Below the pieces are notes generated by a model. It ran no database searches. It had not been told where the DNA came from and was given only the letters and a program-made list of their open reading frames with translations. From Chrysophaeum taylorii (lineage: Eukaryota; Sar; Pelagophyceae; Pelagomonadales; Pelagomonadaceae), in contig JAQMWT010000565.1 in the NCBI GenBank assembly GCA_029834535.1, positions 1-64,000 of the forward strand: DNA of 64,000 bases. Reading direction: 5' to 3'. Below, in pieces: positions 48,127 through 60,759 of the stretch. Every line of letters begins with the position of its first letter. The stretch's first letter is position 1. The position numbers and the translations under genes were made by a program.

Positions 48127-48870
48127 TCAAACTTGCGGGAGCTTCATCTTGCCGCAACCTTGCTTGAGGTGTTTCTCCAGGACTATCAGCTTTTTGTATT
48201 TTCTCGTGTCAATCAGTCGATCTCGGAAATGGACATTGTATTCTCCGTCGTCGCTCATCGGGTCTTCCGAGAGGAGAGTGACATACGCCTTGTCGCCTTC
48301 AAAATTGACCATATTGCAGCCCTCGGAGTCGAGAGTCTGAATGGTGTCGGGCGCCGGTCCTTCCCGGCACTGCTGCCTGATGCCCGCGTTGACGGCTCCG
48401 CCAGTGACGCCGCCCGAGAATCCCCCGTGGACAACTGTTTCGAGGTGCATCTTCTTGGGCGAGACGATATAGGTGACACACTTTTGAGTCGTGTTATAAA
48501 TCACGAACCCTGCCGTATTGTCCCCAAACTTTTTTGCCATCCAGTCCATGGCTCTCTCGCTGTAAGGCTTCGATTGGAGCGACGCAACCGACTGGCCACT
48601 CTGCGAGTATTTTTTCCGAAGATATTCTTGGAATTCCAAGTCTTCCTCCTCGTGGATTTGGGCCGCGACGGTTTCCTCATCCTCCTCCTCACTATCCTTC
48701 GCAGCCTCAGGGTTCAAAATCATTGTGGCCAATTTTTTCGGACTCTCCTTGCCCCGCAGCGCCTCTGCGAGCCCTTTCATCTGACCCTCGTCGGCATTCG
48801 AGAGCTCCTGATCCAGATGATCCGCCAGTTCCTGCGGCGTCTTGTTTGCCGCGCTCGCACCGCTCCCCAT
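48127..48870 (-). CDS. Unknown protein with N-myristoylation signal
   Basis: 247 residues from the second of two tandem Met, which gives M-G-S-G-A-S-A-A-N-K: Gly2 and Ser6 fit the N-myristoyltransferase consensus, so the protein is probably held on a membrane by its N-terminus. Residues about 10-50 are helical (E-L-A-D-H-L-D-Q-E-L), then an acidic stretch (D-S-E-E-E-D-E-E). The second half has a globular pattern of strands (A-G-F-V-I-Y-N-T-T, C-V-T-Y-I-V-S-P, C-N-M-V-N-F-E-G-D-K-A-Y-V-T-L-L) and a Gly-rich turn (G-G-F-S-G-G-V-T-G-G). The C-terminal half may be a small folded domain, but I cannot name it. Confidence 0.7.
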   Translation of the reverse strand: MGSGASAANKTPQELADHLDQELSNADEGQMKGLAEALRGKESPKKLATMILNPEAAKDSEEEDEETVAAQIHEEEDLEFQEYLRKKYSQSGQSVASLQSKPYSERAMDWMAKKFGDNTAGFVIYNTTQKCVTYIVSPKKMHLETVVHGGFSGGVTGGAVNAGIRQQCREGPAPDTIQTLDSEGCNMVNFEGDKAYVTLLSEDPMSDDGEYNVHFRDRLIDTRKYKKLIVLEKHLKQGCGKMKLPQV

Positions 48871-49271
48871 CAACGCTGTAACTTCCTGACCGACTTTCTG
48901 GTGACAAAAGATACGTACTTTTCTTCTGGTAATACTCCCTGTTTTTACAAATGTCGACTCCTAATAAGAGGGGTATGGGTTTTAAATACATTCTATTGCG
49001 ACAACGCGAATAGGCGGCGGCGGCGGGATAGCACGAGAAGGGTGGTTGTTGTGTCGTTGAGGCTTAGAGGTTTTAAGTAGTAAGGACTTAACAATGGTTT
49101 CACATAACGAGCGTGCGCTGCTGATCAAAGATTGGCGGGGTTGAGAAGAGCGTCAAGCTGAAAGGAGAGTGGGTGTCAGCACGATTGGGTGTAAGCCGAG
49201 TATAGGGACGGCAAGGCGCGAGCCAAACCGTCCGGGCGCCGCCTGAGGCTTAGGGGTAGCTCTCATCTCAT
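48871..49271. other. Intergenic, no gene seen
   Basis: Separates the myristoylated protein promoter from the 3' end of the giant gene; no supported feature. Confidence 0.45.
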
Positions 49272-52200
49272 TTATCTCGTCAGCGCACTGCGGTTGGGCG
49301 GCCGCAGGTACGGCGAGGGCCTTCTGGCTGACAGCTTGAAGTCGCGCAGCAAGGCGCTCTGCTCGCTGCTTTCTTGGCGGAGGAGGGTGGTCATTGGGCG
49401 CGTCACGACGGGAGGCTTTTGTTGACAGCAATGGTGGTCCAGGAACCAGCCTGAAACCCAGGAAAGTTCAAAGTCACACGATGCTAGCCGCCACTGGTCT
49501 GCCGCGAAGATCAGCCGGGTGCCGTCCTTGAATATCTTGTCGAGGATTGACCGGACGAGCGTGAAAGTGGCGAGGTCGCGAGCTTGCGCGGCGCGATCGG
49601 CATCCGTGCCGTCGAGACAGGCTTGAAGGTACTTGGTGAGGGTGCCTAGCATGGCTGCGTGCAATCGGGCCTTGACAGCTCCGGCCGTGTAAGACGTCGC
49701 CCGCGCGCCGCTCCAAACGTCGAGGCCCGCGTCGCGCGCGGCGCGTGCGCAATCCTTGGTCAGGATAACAGGACGCTCGTCGCCAAAGTGGCATTGGCTC
49801 ACCTTGTACTTGAGCTTCCATTGGGTGAGGACGAACTCGCAGAGTTGGAGGCATTCGGCGTGGGCGCGATGGACCGCCATCTCGACGCCCTCTCGTCCCT
49901 GCGACCCGAGGACCTTGGCCGTGCCGAGTTCCAGAACGCGCACGCCGTCCCGAACACCGATTGGCACGACGAGATACGTTTCACTGCCTACCGCGCTCTT
50001 GGGTCGGGTCTCGCTGGCCGACTTGGGTCGCGTCCGCGAGACGACGAGCGCCCTCGACCGCAAGTTCGTCGTGGAGCCGCCCTTTGATTGCGAACTACTA
50101 CCGAAAACCATCGTCGTGGCGGGGCCCAACGCGACGTTGGTCCCCGAATATCCAACGCCTACGATGGCGGCGAACCTCCCGGTTTGACGCGTCGACGACC
50201 AGGCGTGCCGCAAGGCCCGCGCCTCGTATCTCACGACTTGTTGCGTCGACAAAAATATGGCCGTCCAACTTCCGGGGCACGTTTGGCGAAGTGTCTCGAG
50301 CACCATGCGCTCCACGAGGTCATCTTGCTTTACCGTGGTAACCCCGAGCACAACCGTGATCTTCTCTTGTTGTTGTCGCGGCTGCGCGATGCTCGCCCGG
50401 ACCCCGCGTAGCCACTCGAGAACTCGAAAGATCTCTGTCGTCTCGCGGTCCAAGAGACGCATGCTGATTGACTCGAGCCGCGTGACGTCGACGCCACGCA
50501 GGCCGCGACGCGCACAAACGACAGCGTCGGTTGAGTCCCACCCACAGTCGCAGACGAGGAACCGGTGTTGTTGTTTCGAGCTCTGCGACTCGATCGGCAA
50601 AGGCAACGACACGGGCTCATCTTTTTCGACCTCGACGGTCGACGTCGCATGCTGATGAGGTTGCGTCGTTGAAAATCGTCCACCCGATTTCGAAGTGGGG
50701 TTGCTGGCCACCTCGAGGCTCATCGCGGGAAGGTCGGGAGCCGCGTTCTTGTCGTCCGAGCCCTCGTGCTGCTGTCGCTGCTGCTGCTGCTGCTGCTTGT
50801 GTTCTCGCGATTTAGCACTCTCGACATACGGCGGCGGCGTTTCTTTCGGCGGGTCCGTCGACCATATCGACGGATCGGCGCTCGTTTCCTGGCGGTGAGG
50901 AGGGACCGACGTTGTAATCGCTGTCGCCGCGGACCCGCTCGCGTCCCGCGACGATTTCTTGCAGTCGTGCGAGACGGACGAAGAATTATTTGGAGGTTGG
51001 AGGGTTAACGGCACGGCATCCTTCTCGTCGTTGGCCGCCTCCCCCTCCTCCTCCTCCTCTTCTTGAGTCCACTTCAGCTCGTTGTCGATGAAGACGAGCA
51101 GTTCTGACGCCGTCGGTCGCTTTTCGTCGTCGATTTGGAGCACGCGACTGAGAAGGCGAGCACATTCTTCGAGGAATCCCTGGTGTGCGTCGAGGTCGGT
51201 GTTGAACCAGCGGGACAACTCCTTCTTCCAGACTGCCACGTCCTTGTCCTGGGCGGCGACTTTGTTTTGGGGTGGTGATCTGCGGGCGTCGTCCGAGTCG
51301 AACCACGCGAACCACCGTTTCCACACGTCGCGTCGGGCCTTCTCGCCAACTATCAGCTGCAAGAACGTAATGCCCATACTCCAGACGTCGGCTTTGGTGG
51401 TGTATGCCGCTTGAAAGGCGTCTGGCCTTTTTTCCAAGGCGTCTTGCTTCGAGGGTCGGTAGCTGACAACTTCGGGCGCCATGAATGGAATCGATCCGGT
51501 TCTCGCGTCGCGCGGCAGCCGCTCGGTGACTCGGTAGCTCGTCGCAAGTCCGAAGTCGATGAACTTGACAGTCTCGTTGGAAGTCTCGTCCGTGGACACG
51601 AGAAGGTTGTCGGGCTTGATATCTCGATGGATGACTTTATTCTCCTCGAGTTCGGCAAGGCCTCGTGCCAGCTGGCATACTCGACGCTTCAACTTTCTCC
51701 GACTCGTCGTGGGGTCTCGGCAATATTTTGACAATGTGCCGCCCGTACCGAATTCCATGATGACGACGAGGAACTTGGAGGCGACGATCATCCACGTCAG
51801 CATCTTGACCACGTACTTACTTTCAGCCATGAGCTGCTGGTTTCGTGTTTCTTCGAGCGCCCGTTCGTGCGGGCCCCCCGGGTCAGCGCCGTGGATCTTG
51901 TCGTCGTCGTCGTCAAAGTGCGAAGGCCAAACTATTTTGAGGCAGTGCGGGCGTTTCGTATAGCGATGCTTGCACTTGTGGACCTCGCCGAACGAGCCAT
52001 GACCGACGCATTCGATCCATTCGTAGTCTTCGAGCGGGCAGCGGTCAGTCGGGAGCGACGCCATCATGAGAAGCTTGTAGAATGTTAAGCCCGGGACGTG
52101 AAGCAAGCAGTTGAGGAATTCGACAGTGAGTCGCCATTTGAGACTCTTCTTGGACGACGAGGTGAGAAGATTGTCCGGGGGCTGGAGGATCTCGTCGGCT

Positions 52201-55200
52201 GGCGTCGCGCGTCGAAGGGCAGCGGTGCGCAATTTGTCGTGGAGGAGATCGCGGTCTATCTCGAGCGATCGTGATTCTTGCGACGATCCTCCGGACTTCT
52301 TCAATCGGAACTTCTTCATGAACTGGTCCAGCAGTCTAGCTCCCGTGAGCCCGAGGTCGACGCACATCATATTTGCGACCTTGACGGCGTGCTTGCGGTA
52401 CTTCTCCAGCATTTCAGCCCGTTTGATGTTGTCCGTTAGTGGCCCGATTTGTTGAATGTCGGTCCACCACTGATACACGTCGTAGTGCTTGTCTGGATCT
52501 TTGTTGTCATTTTCCAGGCGCCGGAGCAACCAAACGCGTAATCCTTCTGGCGTATCGTCGCGCCACCACGCGTTTTGACTCGCGGCGTCTGGACTCCCGT
52601 CGGTACTCTCTTCCGGACGACTCAACGTGTTGTGGGACTTGATGATGTTTCTGAACTCGGCGCTGCGCCGTTCGTGCTGCTCCTCTTGCTTGGCGTCCTT
52701 GAAGAGTGACCGAACTCTTTCGCTTCTCGACGCGACGCCGAGCTGGTACAAACTTCTGTCGCCGACGACCCGCGCGTCGAGATCCGGCTTTCGTTTTGCG
52801 AGAAGCACGTCGATGCAATTCGCGAGGTTTTCAATGTCTTCGTCGGTGTTGGTCGCAAATTCAATCGCAAACATGCCGACCTCGAGCGGCGTCCGCCCAC
52901 CCGAATCGGTCGCGTCCAAGGCTTGCTGAAGGGAAGCATCCCCTGGTGCTCCTGCCGCCTCGAGCAATACCGAGAGTACCTTGAGATTACCGGTGGCCAC
53001 GGCCACGTGCACTGGCGTGCGCAGGAGCGGATGGTCCGAGTTGTGCACAGGCACTGTCGCGAGGGCCTTTTCCACGCGGTCGACATCCCCCAGGTGAGTC
53101 GCGACGTGCAGCGTTGACATCTTCCACGTCCCGTGACGCATGGCCTTTTCGAAATCAGACGGCACCAAGAGGCGGGCGTCGAGCGCGGGATGTTGAAGCA
53201 CGTGCGCAAAATTCGAGGCGCGTTTGTTGGGATCTTGCTGGAGGAGCCACGCGAGCAAGTCGGCAACAGCGGTCGAGCACGCGAGCGCGTGAGCGCGGAC
53301 GCCAACGGTAGCAGCCTCGGTCGTCCCCAGTCCTATGTTGTGGCAGATGTCAGCATCGATGGCCTTGGCGCACGCGTGGACAGCCCTGTCGATGTCGTCC
53401 GGATTCCACTCGCGCAGGCGCCGCTCCTCCCACTCGTCGCGCAGGTTATCGCGGTCGTCGGCAACAAATAAAGGCTGGCGCGAAAGAACGCGGTACATCA
53501 AGCAGCCGAACGACCACGCGTCGAAGCTGCGCTCCGCCTTGAGTGGTTCCCTTCCGATCTTGGAAGAAGACTGCTCGGCGCTCCCCGCTGCGTCGCTTTC
53601 GCATTTCGGGAGGATGAATTGCACGCGATTGTGCTCCGTATACGTCATCTCGGGTGGACAGTAGGCGGTGCTGAGCTTCCAGCCAACAGCAGAGTTGATT
53701 CGGCAACTCGCGTCGAGGTCGATGAGTCGCCAGGTCCCGTCGAGCATGCGCACGCAGTTGAGCGGCTTAATGTCCGCATGGATGAGTTGTCCTCGGGTGT
53801 GCAGGTGCTTGATGCACGTCGCGATACTGCGCAGCATGTCCTGGAGGCTCCGGAGGTCGTTGCGCTCTTGGACGAGCGCGACGAACATGTTGCGCTGAGC
53901 TGCCTCCATCACGAACCCGCACCTGCTGAACTGCTCAAACCCGAACTTTTCGGCGTCCTTCTTCCAGCGGTCGTCCTCTTCCTGGTCGCTGCTGTGGAGG
54001 ATGTCGATGACAAAGCTGTGATCGAGGCCCATGCGGTGACCGCACTCGCGATGGAACTGGTCTAGATCATCCATGAGCTTGATTATAACCTCGCGGTTCT
54101 TCTTCCCCTCGCGCTGGTCTTTGGCCCGCAAAATCACGCACGACTGCGACTGATGCTCGGGTGCCCGCGACAAGAGCTGGAACTTTCCACAGAAGTAGGT
54201 CTCGTCCTCTAGCTCGCGGCGGACGCGCGCTGTCGCGCGCGACATCGCCGTTCGGCCCTCGCCGTCGCACACGTCAACCAGGTCTGGAGCGTGCCGGCAC
54301 AAATACCTCGCGAGAAGCTCGCGGTCGGGTTCGTCTGAAGCGCAGATCTCGTCGTGCCAAACTGTACCGCCCGATCCCTCGGTGGACTCCTCCAGGAGCA
54401 CTTTGCGCACCGCTTGGGTCACCAACGACGTCGACTTCGTCGTCGTCGTCGGCAATGGGGTCGAGCCACCACCCTCCTCTGGAGCGGCCGTCGAAGCACG
54501 CAGCCCGTTTGTTGTCGTGCTCTGTTCCATTATTTCGAAAAGCTTAAAAATCTGAGTGGCCCTGTGCCAGAGCGAGTGCGAGAGCATTGTGGCCAAGATG
54601 GTCGTCGCCAACACCCTGTCTCTTGCCGCGAGCTGGACGAGAACATCATTGATCTCGGAATCTGCGGCCACGGGACCGCGGAGATTATTATTCGCGAGAT
54701 TGATCAGTTTACGCCGCAAGTCGGGCGTGACGCTTTTAATCCCAGGGTTCCGCTGCAAGATCTGGCGCGCGATGGTATGTTTGTTGAGCGTTAGCGCGTA
54801 TTGGAGCGCCTGCGAGCCGAGCCGCGGGAAGGCTCTGATGAGGATATCGACCGCGTCGGTCGAATTTGGGTCTTCGACTAGCAGGCGCCACAAACAATGC
54901 TTCGTTCTGGACGGACCAAACTCCATTTCTTCTTCGATGAGTAGCAACAAGAAGCACTTGGCGATCTCTCGGCAGTTAGCCTTGATTTCTTTGCATTCGG
55001 TCAAAAAACCCTCGGTTTTGCGTTGCAGGCGCCGAACGGTGGGCGCAGCATCCTCGAGAAGAAGAAGACCGTCGAGCTTTCCGCGCAGCGCAGCTGCGAT
55101 TCTCTCGGCATCCGCCGGGCCGAGCTCGAGCACAACAAGCTCTCGCACAAAGTCCGAAAGATTGACGTCGGCATCCTTGGAGACCACTTGGTCGCCCCGA

Positions 55201-58200
55201 GTCGTTTCGTCATCCGTGCGATCGACGTCGTACTCGAGAAATCGGCGGAAGATGTCGTGCCTGTCGTCTGCGCGGGGAAGCTCTTGCAGGACTCGTGTTA
55301 AGGCCGGCGCTTGGAGCGTCCGAGACGTACGCACGACAGCAGCAACGAGGTCGTACGCATCCTTCCGGCGTTGCTTTGCCGCCGGCGCTTCGCTAACGCA
55401 TTCGTCGCCAATCGATGATGAAGTCGCGTCGTCAGATAGAAGCCCGCTCACGCAGTCGAGGACCGTCGTCTCGTACGAAGGGTTAATTGTGGCGGCATTG
55501 TTGGCGCGCAGCAGCCAGACCGCCGCCGCCGACAGCTCGACGCTCAGCAATATCGCGAGGCGCGATTTAAAGTCGGCGTCGGCATCCGTAAAACTCCAGA
55601 GCGACTGGAAGAGGCGGGTTTTGAAGCGGACGAGCACGTCGTCGCACCTTCGGCGGACCTCCTCTTTCTGGCTTTGTTGTTGATTCGTTGAAGAGCCGTT
55701 CTCGTCCCGTCGGTGGAGGTTGGCATGTTGAACAACAGCGTTGAGGCTACTCGCGATAGCGAGGTACTCGTGATCATTCCTAATACGTATCTCGGGTTGG
55801 GTATTGAGCACGTGCTGGAACTTGGACGCCGTCTTATCGGCGCTCCGGACGCGTGCTTCAATCATCGGGTCCTTCAAGCTCGAAGTTCCCACCTGGCGTT
55901 CGTGACGTCGTTTGCTTCCAGTCATCTCCAGCGTCAAGAACAACGAAACGTCTTTCTGGAGGAGGCCTTTGGCGATATCTTCGGGCGCGTTGGCAACGAG
56001 TTCGGCTATCGTTGCATCTCGCCCGCACTGGGATTGTTCTGCGAGACGGAGTTGGATGAGCACGATTTTTTTTCCGAGGCGCCTCGCAGCGCGGTACGCG
56101 AGGACGGTGGCATCCTTCTCGAAGCAGCCTTCGTGGCAGACGAGCCAGAAGGAAGCGCACATGGAGACCAGCGCAACGATACGACCAAACCCAGACTTAG
56201 ACTCGAAGGCCTCGAGTGCTTGTTCGGCAGACCTCGACGTTTTGGCGCGACGTTCGTCGAAGGCATCGCTCGTGACGTACGCGCAGCCGTGTCGGTCGAG
56301 AGCGTCTTGGATGCCGCTGGCGACGTCGGGCATCGTCTTGCTGTCGAAGGCGACAAGAACATCAAACCTGTCTTCCCAAAGACTTATCCAACTCGCGCAT
56401 TTTTTGCCGCCGCAATTTTGCGCGACGACGACGACGACGGCATCGACGGTGTTGGCGTGCGCCGTCTCCGTTTGGACGTGAGGGAATCGGTCCAACTCGT
56501 AGTACTGTTCCTGGATGCGCTGAATGAACGATCCGGTCGACCAGGTCGCCAAGTAGGGGAACTTTACGTCTCCTTCCTTTTGGAAGTCCCACTCGCGTAC
56601 GAACAGGACGTTCACGTTCGTGGCGTTCTTGGACGTCAGAAAGTCGAGAACCCCCAACAATCGGATCGCGTTTGCCCGAACGAGCGCGTCATCTTTCTTA
56701 TCTGTCGGGGGTGCGGCTACGACGGCGTCGCACTGGCGCTGCACGCTGGCGAGCTCCAACCATTTTGGGGGTTCTTTTCTGTTGATGATCTCGCAGTCGC
56801 ACGCGCAGTAGAATAGTCCGGAGATGCAGACAATCTTGAGCGATCCTTGGTGCTTCCGCGTGGTGGTCATGCTGTTCCGGATGACATCGAGTTGCTCTTT
56901 GAGCTCCTTCGTTGTTGTTTTCGCGTCATCGCCGGCCAGCAACGTTCTCACCTTGTCCTGCCACTCTTCGTGCCTCCCCCGTTTTACCAACTCTTCGCCT
57001 TCGTTGGTCCCGATCTGCAAGCTCGCGTAGCAACGTTCGATCGATATCTGAAGAGAGCCGCGGCCGCCGGCAGCGACGGCGTCGAAGCCGCGCGTGTTGT
57101 TGTTCGACGCGCCACCACGCACCATTTTGCCATCGTCGTCGTCGTCGTCGTCGTCGTCGCGTAGTCCAACGACCTTTTGGTTACGAATGGCATTCTTGAT
57201 GGCAACAAACTCGAAGAGTGCCTCTATACACCCCTCCAATCGGACAAACTCGAACGTCGCACAGCCCTCTCCCACGAGTTTGGCATCGATAGCGCACTGC
57301 TCGATGTGCTTGATGAGCGGGTGTTTGGGTTCTTCTTCTGGAGCGTCTTCATTTTGTCCGGAAGAACCGCCGCGGTTTATCTCCTCCTCCTCCTCGGTGG
57401 CCCACTTTCGGTACCACGCGGTCGCGCCGACGGTGACTTGACGAATCGTGATGTCGCGACGACGCACGTTCGTATCGCGACGCACGCGCATCTTCCGAAC
57501 CTCGTTTTCGGCGCTTTCGAAAGCTTCGGTGACGCTGCGCGCCAATTCGTCGGTCCACTCGCGCTCGTGCAACGGGCCCTTTTCTACGTTTTCGGCCCCC
57601 CACTTTTTGCTGTCCTTGGTGTATTCCTTGAAGGTTTTGATCAGAACGTGCCCCGACGTATCGAGACAATATACCCGGAAAACACTCTGACCGGTACCGA
57701 GATCGACGTAAACGCTCGCGTGGCGATCGTAGTTCACGATCTTGTTCGCGGCAACGGGGTTGAGCAAGACTGGAACGGGAGGGCATACGTCGCCGATGCT
57801 CGCGCTATCCTTGTATGCTCGAAGCCCATCATCGGCGGACTGCAGGATCTGATCGATGGCCACTTGTTGCAGAAACAAGTGGCCCGTGTGAATCTCGACT
57901 AAATCGGCTTGCCGAAAGTCTGTCGCCCACCGTTCGTGGCGCGTGAACCAAAACTCAGCGTTGTCGATGAGCTTGCGCGCCTTTTGTTTGCCGTCGGGTG
58001 CGACGCAGAGGATGGTGTTGTTGGGACAGCGCATCGCCACTCGGATTTCAAGCGGCACATTCGGCGCGGAAAACACACCCTCCGTCACGATGACGACGAA
58101 AATGGCCGAGCCGCCGACGTTGTAGATAAGCGTCTCTTTGTCGTCCAAGGGTTGCATCATGCGCACTTTCTTGTAGCCGCGCATTTTGAGGAGCTTGGCG

Positions 58201-59409
58201 AGGTCCGAGGCCGCATGCTCGGCGGAAGCATTCCGCGTGTCTCGGGAGATGTAAAACGCATACTCGTGAGCGGCGCTCGCCTCGTTCTTGCCGAGGATCC
58301 GCGCGATGCGCTCGTTCGTGATGGCGTCGACGTCGGCGTCGCCGTTCTCGAAGACGCGCCATTCCCGGTATCGTGACAAGAATCTGCCGGCACCCCAGCT
58401 CAGATTTGCAAAGTCGCAAACTAACGGCATAAAAATGACTTGGGGTTTGAGTTGCGAGCGTATCCGCCGAGACCGTCCGCAGACCTCTGAGCACAGGTAG
58501 TTCAGGACGTGTTGCAGACGAGTGGCGTCAACCCGATCCTCTTGGGACCGATTTGGCTGAGTTGACCATCCGTGGAGCTCGTCACAGACCTGCTCGTGGG
58601 GCAAATATCCTTCGGACTTGATGAGCTCCGCGCCCGCGGCCGAACCGAAGACGTCGCGCGACACGACGAACCGGACGGGGCCGTTTGCGTTGGCGGCGGT
58701 CATCTCGAGTCTTTTTCCGAGTTGCTCGAGACTCTCTTTGACGCTGCTGGGCTGCTGGTACCATGCCAAGCTCCCGTCGGTTGTGAAAATCCCACTGCGC
58801 GGGAAGGGCACGTAGATTGAGTAGGGTTGCACGGTCACCGTCAAGCCGCCGGCGTCGCCGGTTATCATGCCATTCGGGGGCTCGCTCTCGTTGGCACCAT
58901 TTGCCTTCTTCTTTTGCTGCCTCGTGAACCAGGCCAAGACTGCATACCAGCGGTAAAACTCTTCCTGGCGCCAATCGAGCAAACAAGTCGTGGCGTCCCG
59001 TTTGGAAGCGTGTCCTCCGAGCGTCTCCCGCTCGATCTGCCAGGTCGTTGGCTTCTTCGGCGCCGCCTTCTCGATGCTTTCGAGTACCTTCAAACACAGC
59101 GGAGTGTTGCCGTCGCCACTTTTTTGCGCGAGGCTGGGGCGGTTCTGGCCATACGCCAACAAGAGCTTGGCGGTCGCGGATTTATGGTTGCCGGCAAACT
59201 CGGCCTTTAGTTCCTCATCCCAGGCTTTTCCGAGGAGACCCCAGAGCTCTTGCGCATACGCTGCCAGTCGTTTCTCGCTTTTGATTTGGGCCGTCGAAAG
59301 CCGGGGCAACGCTCCTAGAGTCCCGCAGCGAAACGGCATTTGTCCGGCGCGCGTTGCTTCGGGGGTCGACGTTGGTACGAAGTACGTTACTTTCACGTCG
59401 AACTTCGAG

Positions 59410-59440
<31 letters not shown>

Positions 59441-60284
59441 CAGTGGCCTCATCACCGTCATCGTCGTCGAGTGGACGTACATATACAAGTAGCTGGATCG
59501 ATTTCTGCCAGTCTTCGGCCAATTCGACGTCGTCGAGTGGTGACGACACGTCGCGCTGCGCCCGAAGGAGAGTCTCGCATTTGATGAACGTGTCGTCGCA
59601 GTTCAAAAGGATGTCATGGATGAGCGAGGCGTACGGTGGCTTAGCAGCTTTGAACCGCATGGTCTCCCTTTGGTCCAACCGCTCCGCCAACCAGCGCTTG
59701 ACGTCGGGGAGCTTGCATCCCGTCGCGAGCCGCTTATAAACGGTTGCATCGTCATCCGCCGATGTCTCTGGGTCATCGAAGACAACTAGGCTCCGCGTCA
59801 TGAATACGAGGGCGGCTCGAATTGCCAAGAGAGCCACGTCGGTCTCCGTGCTTAGTCCGCCTCGAATCTTGCCGGCGTGGACGCCCTCGCCGTTGATGAG
59901 CTCGAGCATCTGCGGCGTGAGTACCAACAAAAACAGCGCGCATTTGTTGACGGCGTCGACCACGCCTTCAGGGCTCGCGTGCCGCAGATGCGACTTGGGA
60001 CCGATGTCCAGGCACGACAGTTGCTGCGAAACGTGGTAGACGTGTCGCTTGAGCGCCTCGCCCAGGCTGGGCTCGGCCGGGCTCGAAACAATAAAGAAGC
60101 TGTGGGTCTTGAGCTTGAGATCCACCTTCCCGTTGTTCTCCTTGAATCGCCGCACAAAATTGTAGTACTTGTTTTTGCGGTCGAGGCTCGCGGACTGTCC
60201 TCCACCGGAAGACGCGTCGAACCCCAAAGAGGAAGAGATGGTGGGCCACGGCTCGCTCATCGTCGTGCTGCACACTAACAACAA
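49272..60284 (-). CDS. Giant multidomain signalling protein: TIR-like domains, CD39/ASKHA-like domains, two protein kinases, ankyrin-like repeats
   Basis: 3,670 residues in one uninterrupted frame; start 60284 or 60260. Domains by residue: about 60-200 an alpha/beta TIR-like unit (H-S-F-F-I-V-S-S-P-A-E); 672-790 a second (E-Y-A-F-Y-I-S-R-D); 850-1090 a GDA1/CD39-like ATPase (Y-V-D-L-G-T-G-Q-S, V-G-A-T-A-W-Y-R, L-E-G-C-I-E-A-L-F-E-F, G-R-G-S-L-Q-I); 1305-1430 a third TIR-like unit (F-D-V-L-V-A-F-D-S-K); about 1800-2020 ankyrin-like helices; 2030-2365 kinase 1 with H2169-A-D-I-K-P-L-N and L-I-D-L-D; 2389-2520 ankyrin repeats; 2750-3060 kinase 2, canonical, with G-H-G-S-F-G-E-V at 2761, Lys2783, H2886-R-D-I-K-P-D-N, D-F-G and M-A-P-E; a Gln/Ser-rich linker; 3242-3560 a second ASKHA-like unit (C-D-C-G-W-D-S-T-D, V-G-V-G-Y-S-G-T-N). 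Kinase 2 should be active. The TIR and ASKHA calls are pattern-based and tentative. Confidence 0.85.
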
Positions 60285-60759
60285 ATCTGCGAGTGTTCGT
60301 TGTCGCGTGTGTCGTGATGATGATTGTACTCCTCGAGCGGAGCGCGTGGGGGGCGCCCCATATTAGTTTGTTCGTCGTTCATTTAAGACACACACGGCAA
60401 GCCGAAACAGCTTCAACAAACAACGCCCCAAGACAGATATACAGCGTTTTTGGATATACGCGAAATAATTGTTGTTTTTTTCTAGTTAGCAAATTACATT
60501 TGTAATTGCCACCATAGCGCAGTAATAAATAATAAGAACAACTTCGGGGATTTATATCTTTATTTACCTTAAACCGAAACGCGAAAGACGCATATCTCTC
60601 AGGGTAGTAGTAGAGTCTCCAACCACCGAAGATGGTGGTGTTGCATGGTCGTCTGCTGACCGCGACTTTTATCATATCATGATTCTTCTTCGGAGGAGGA
60701 GGATGACTCTTTCTCGAAGAAGACAGCCGCCGTGCTGGTGGTGCTGACGTTGACAACAA
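60285..60759. promoter_or_regulatory. Divergent intergenic region between giant gene and RelA/SpoT-TPR gene
   Basis: 475 bp, more AT-rich than its neighbours (notably 60400-60560), with starts facing away on both sides. Probably holds both promoters; no specific site is recognised. Confidence 0.45.
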
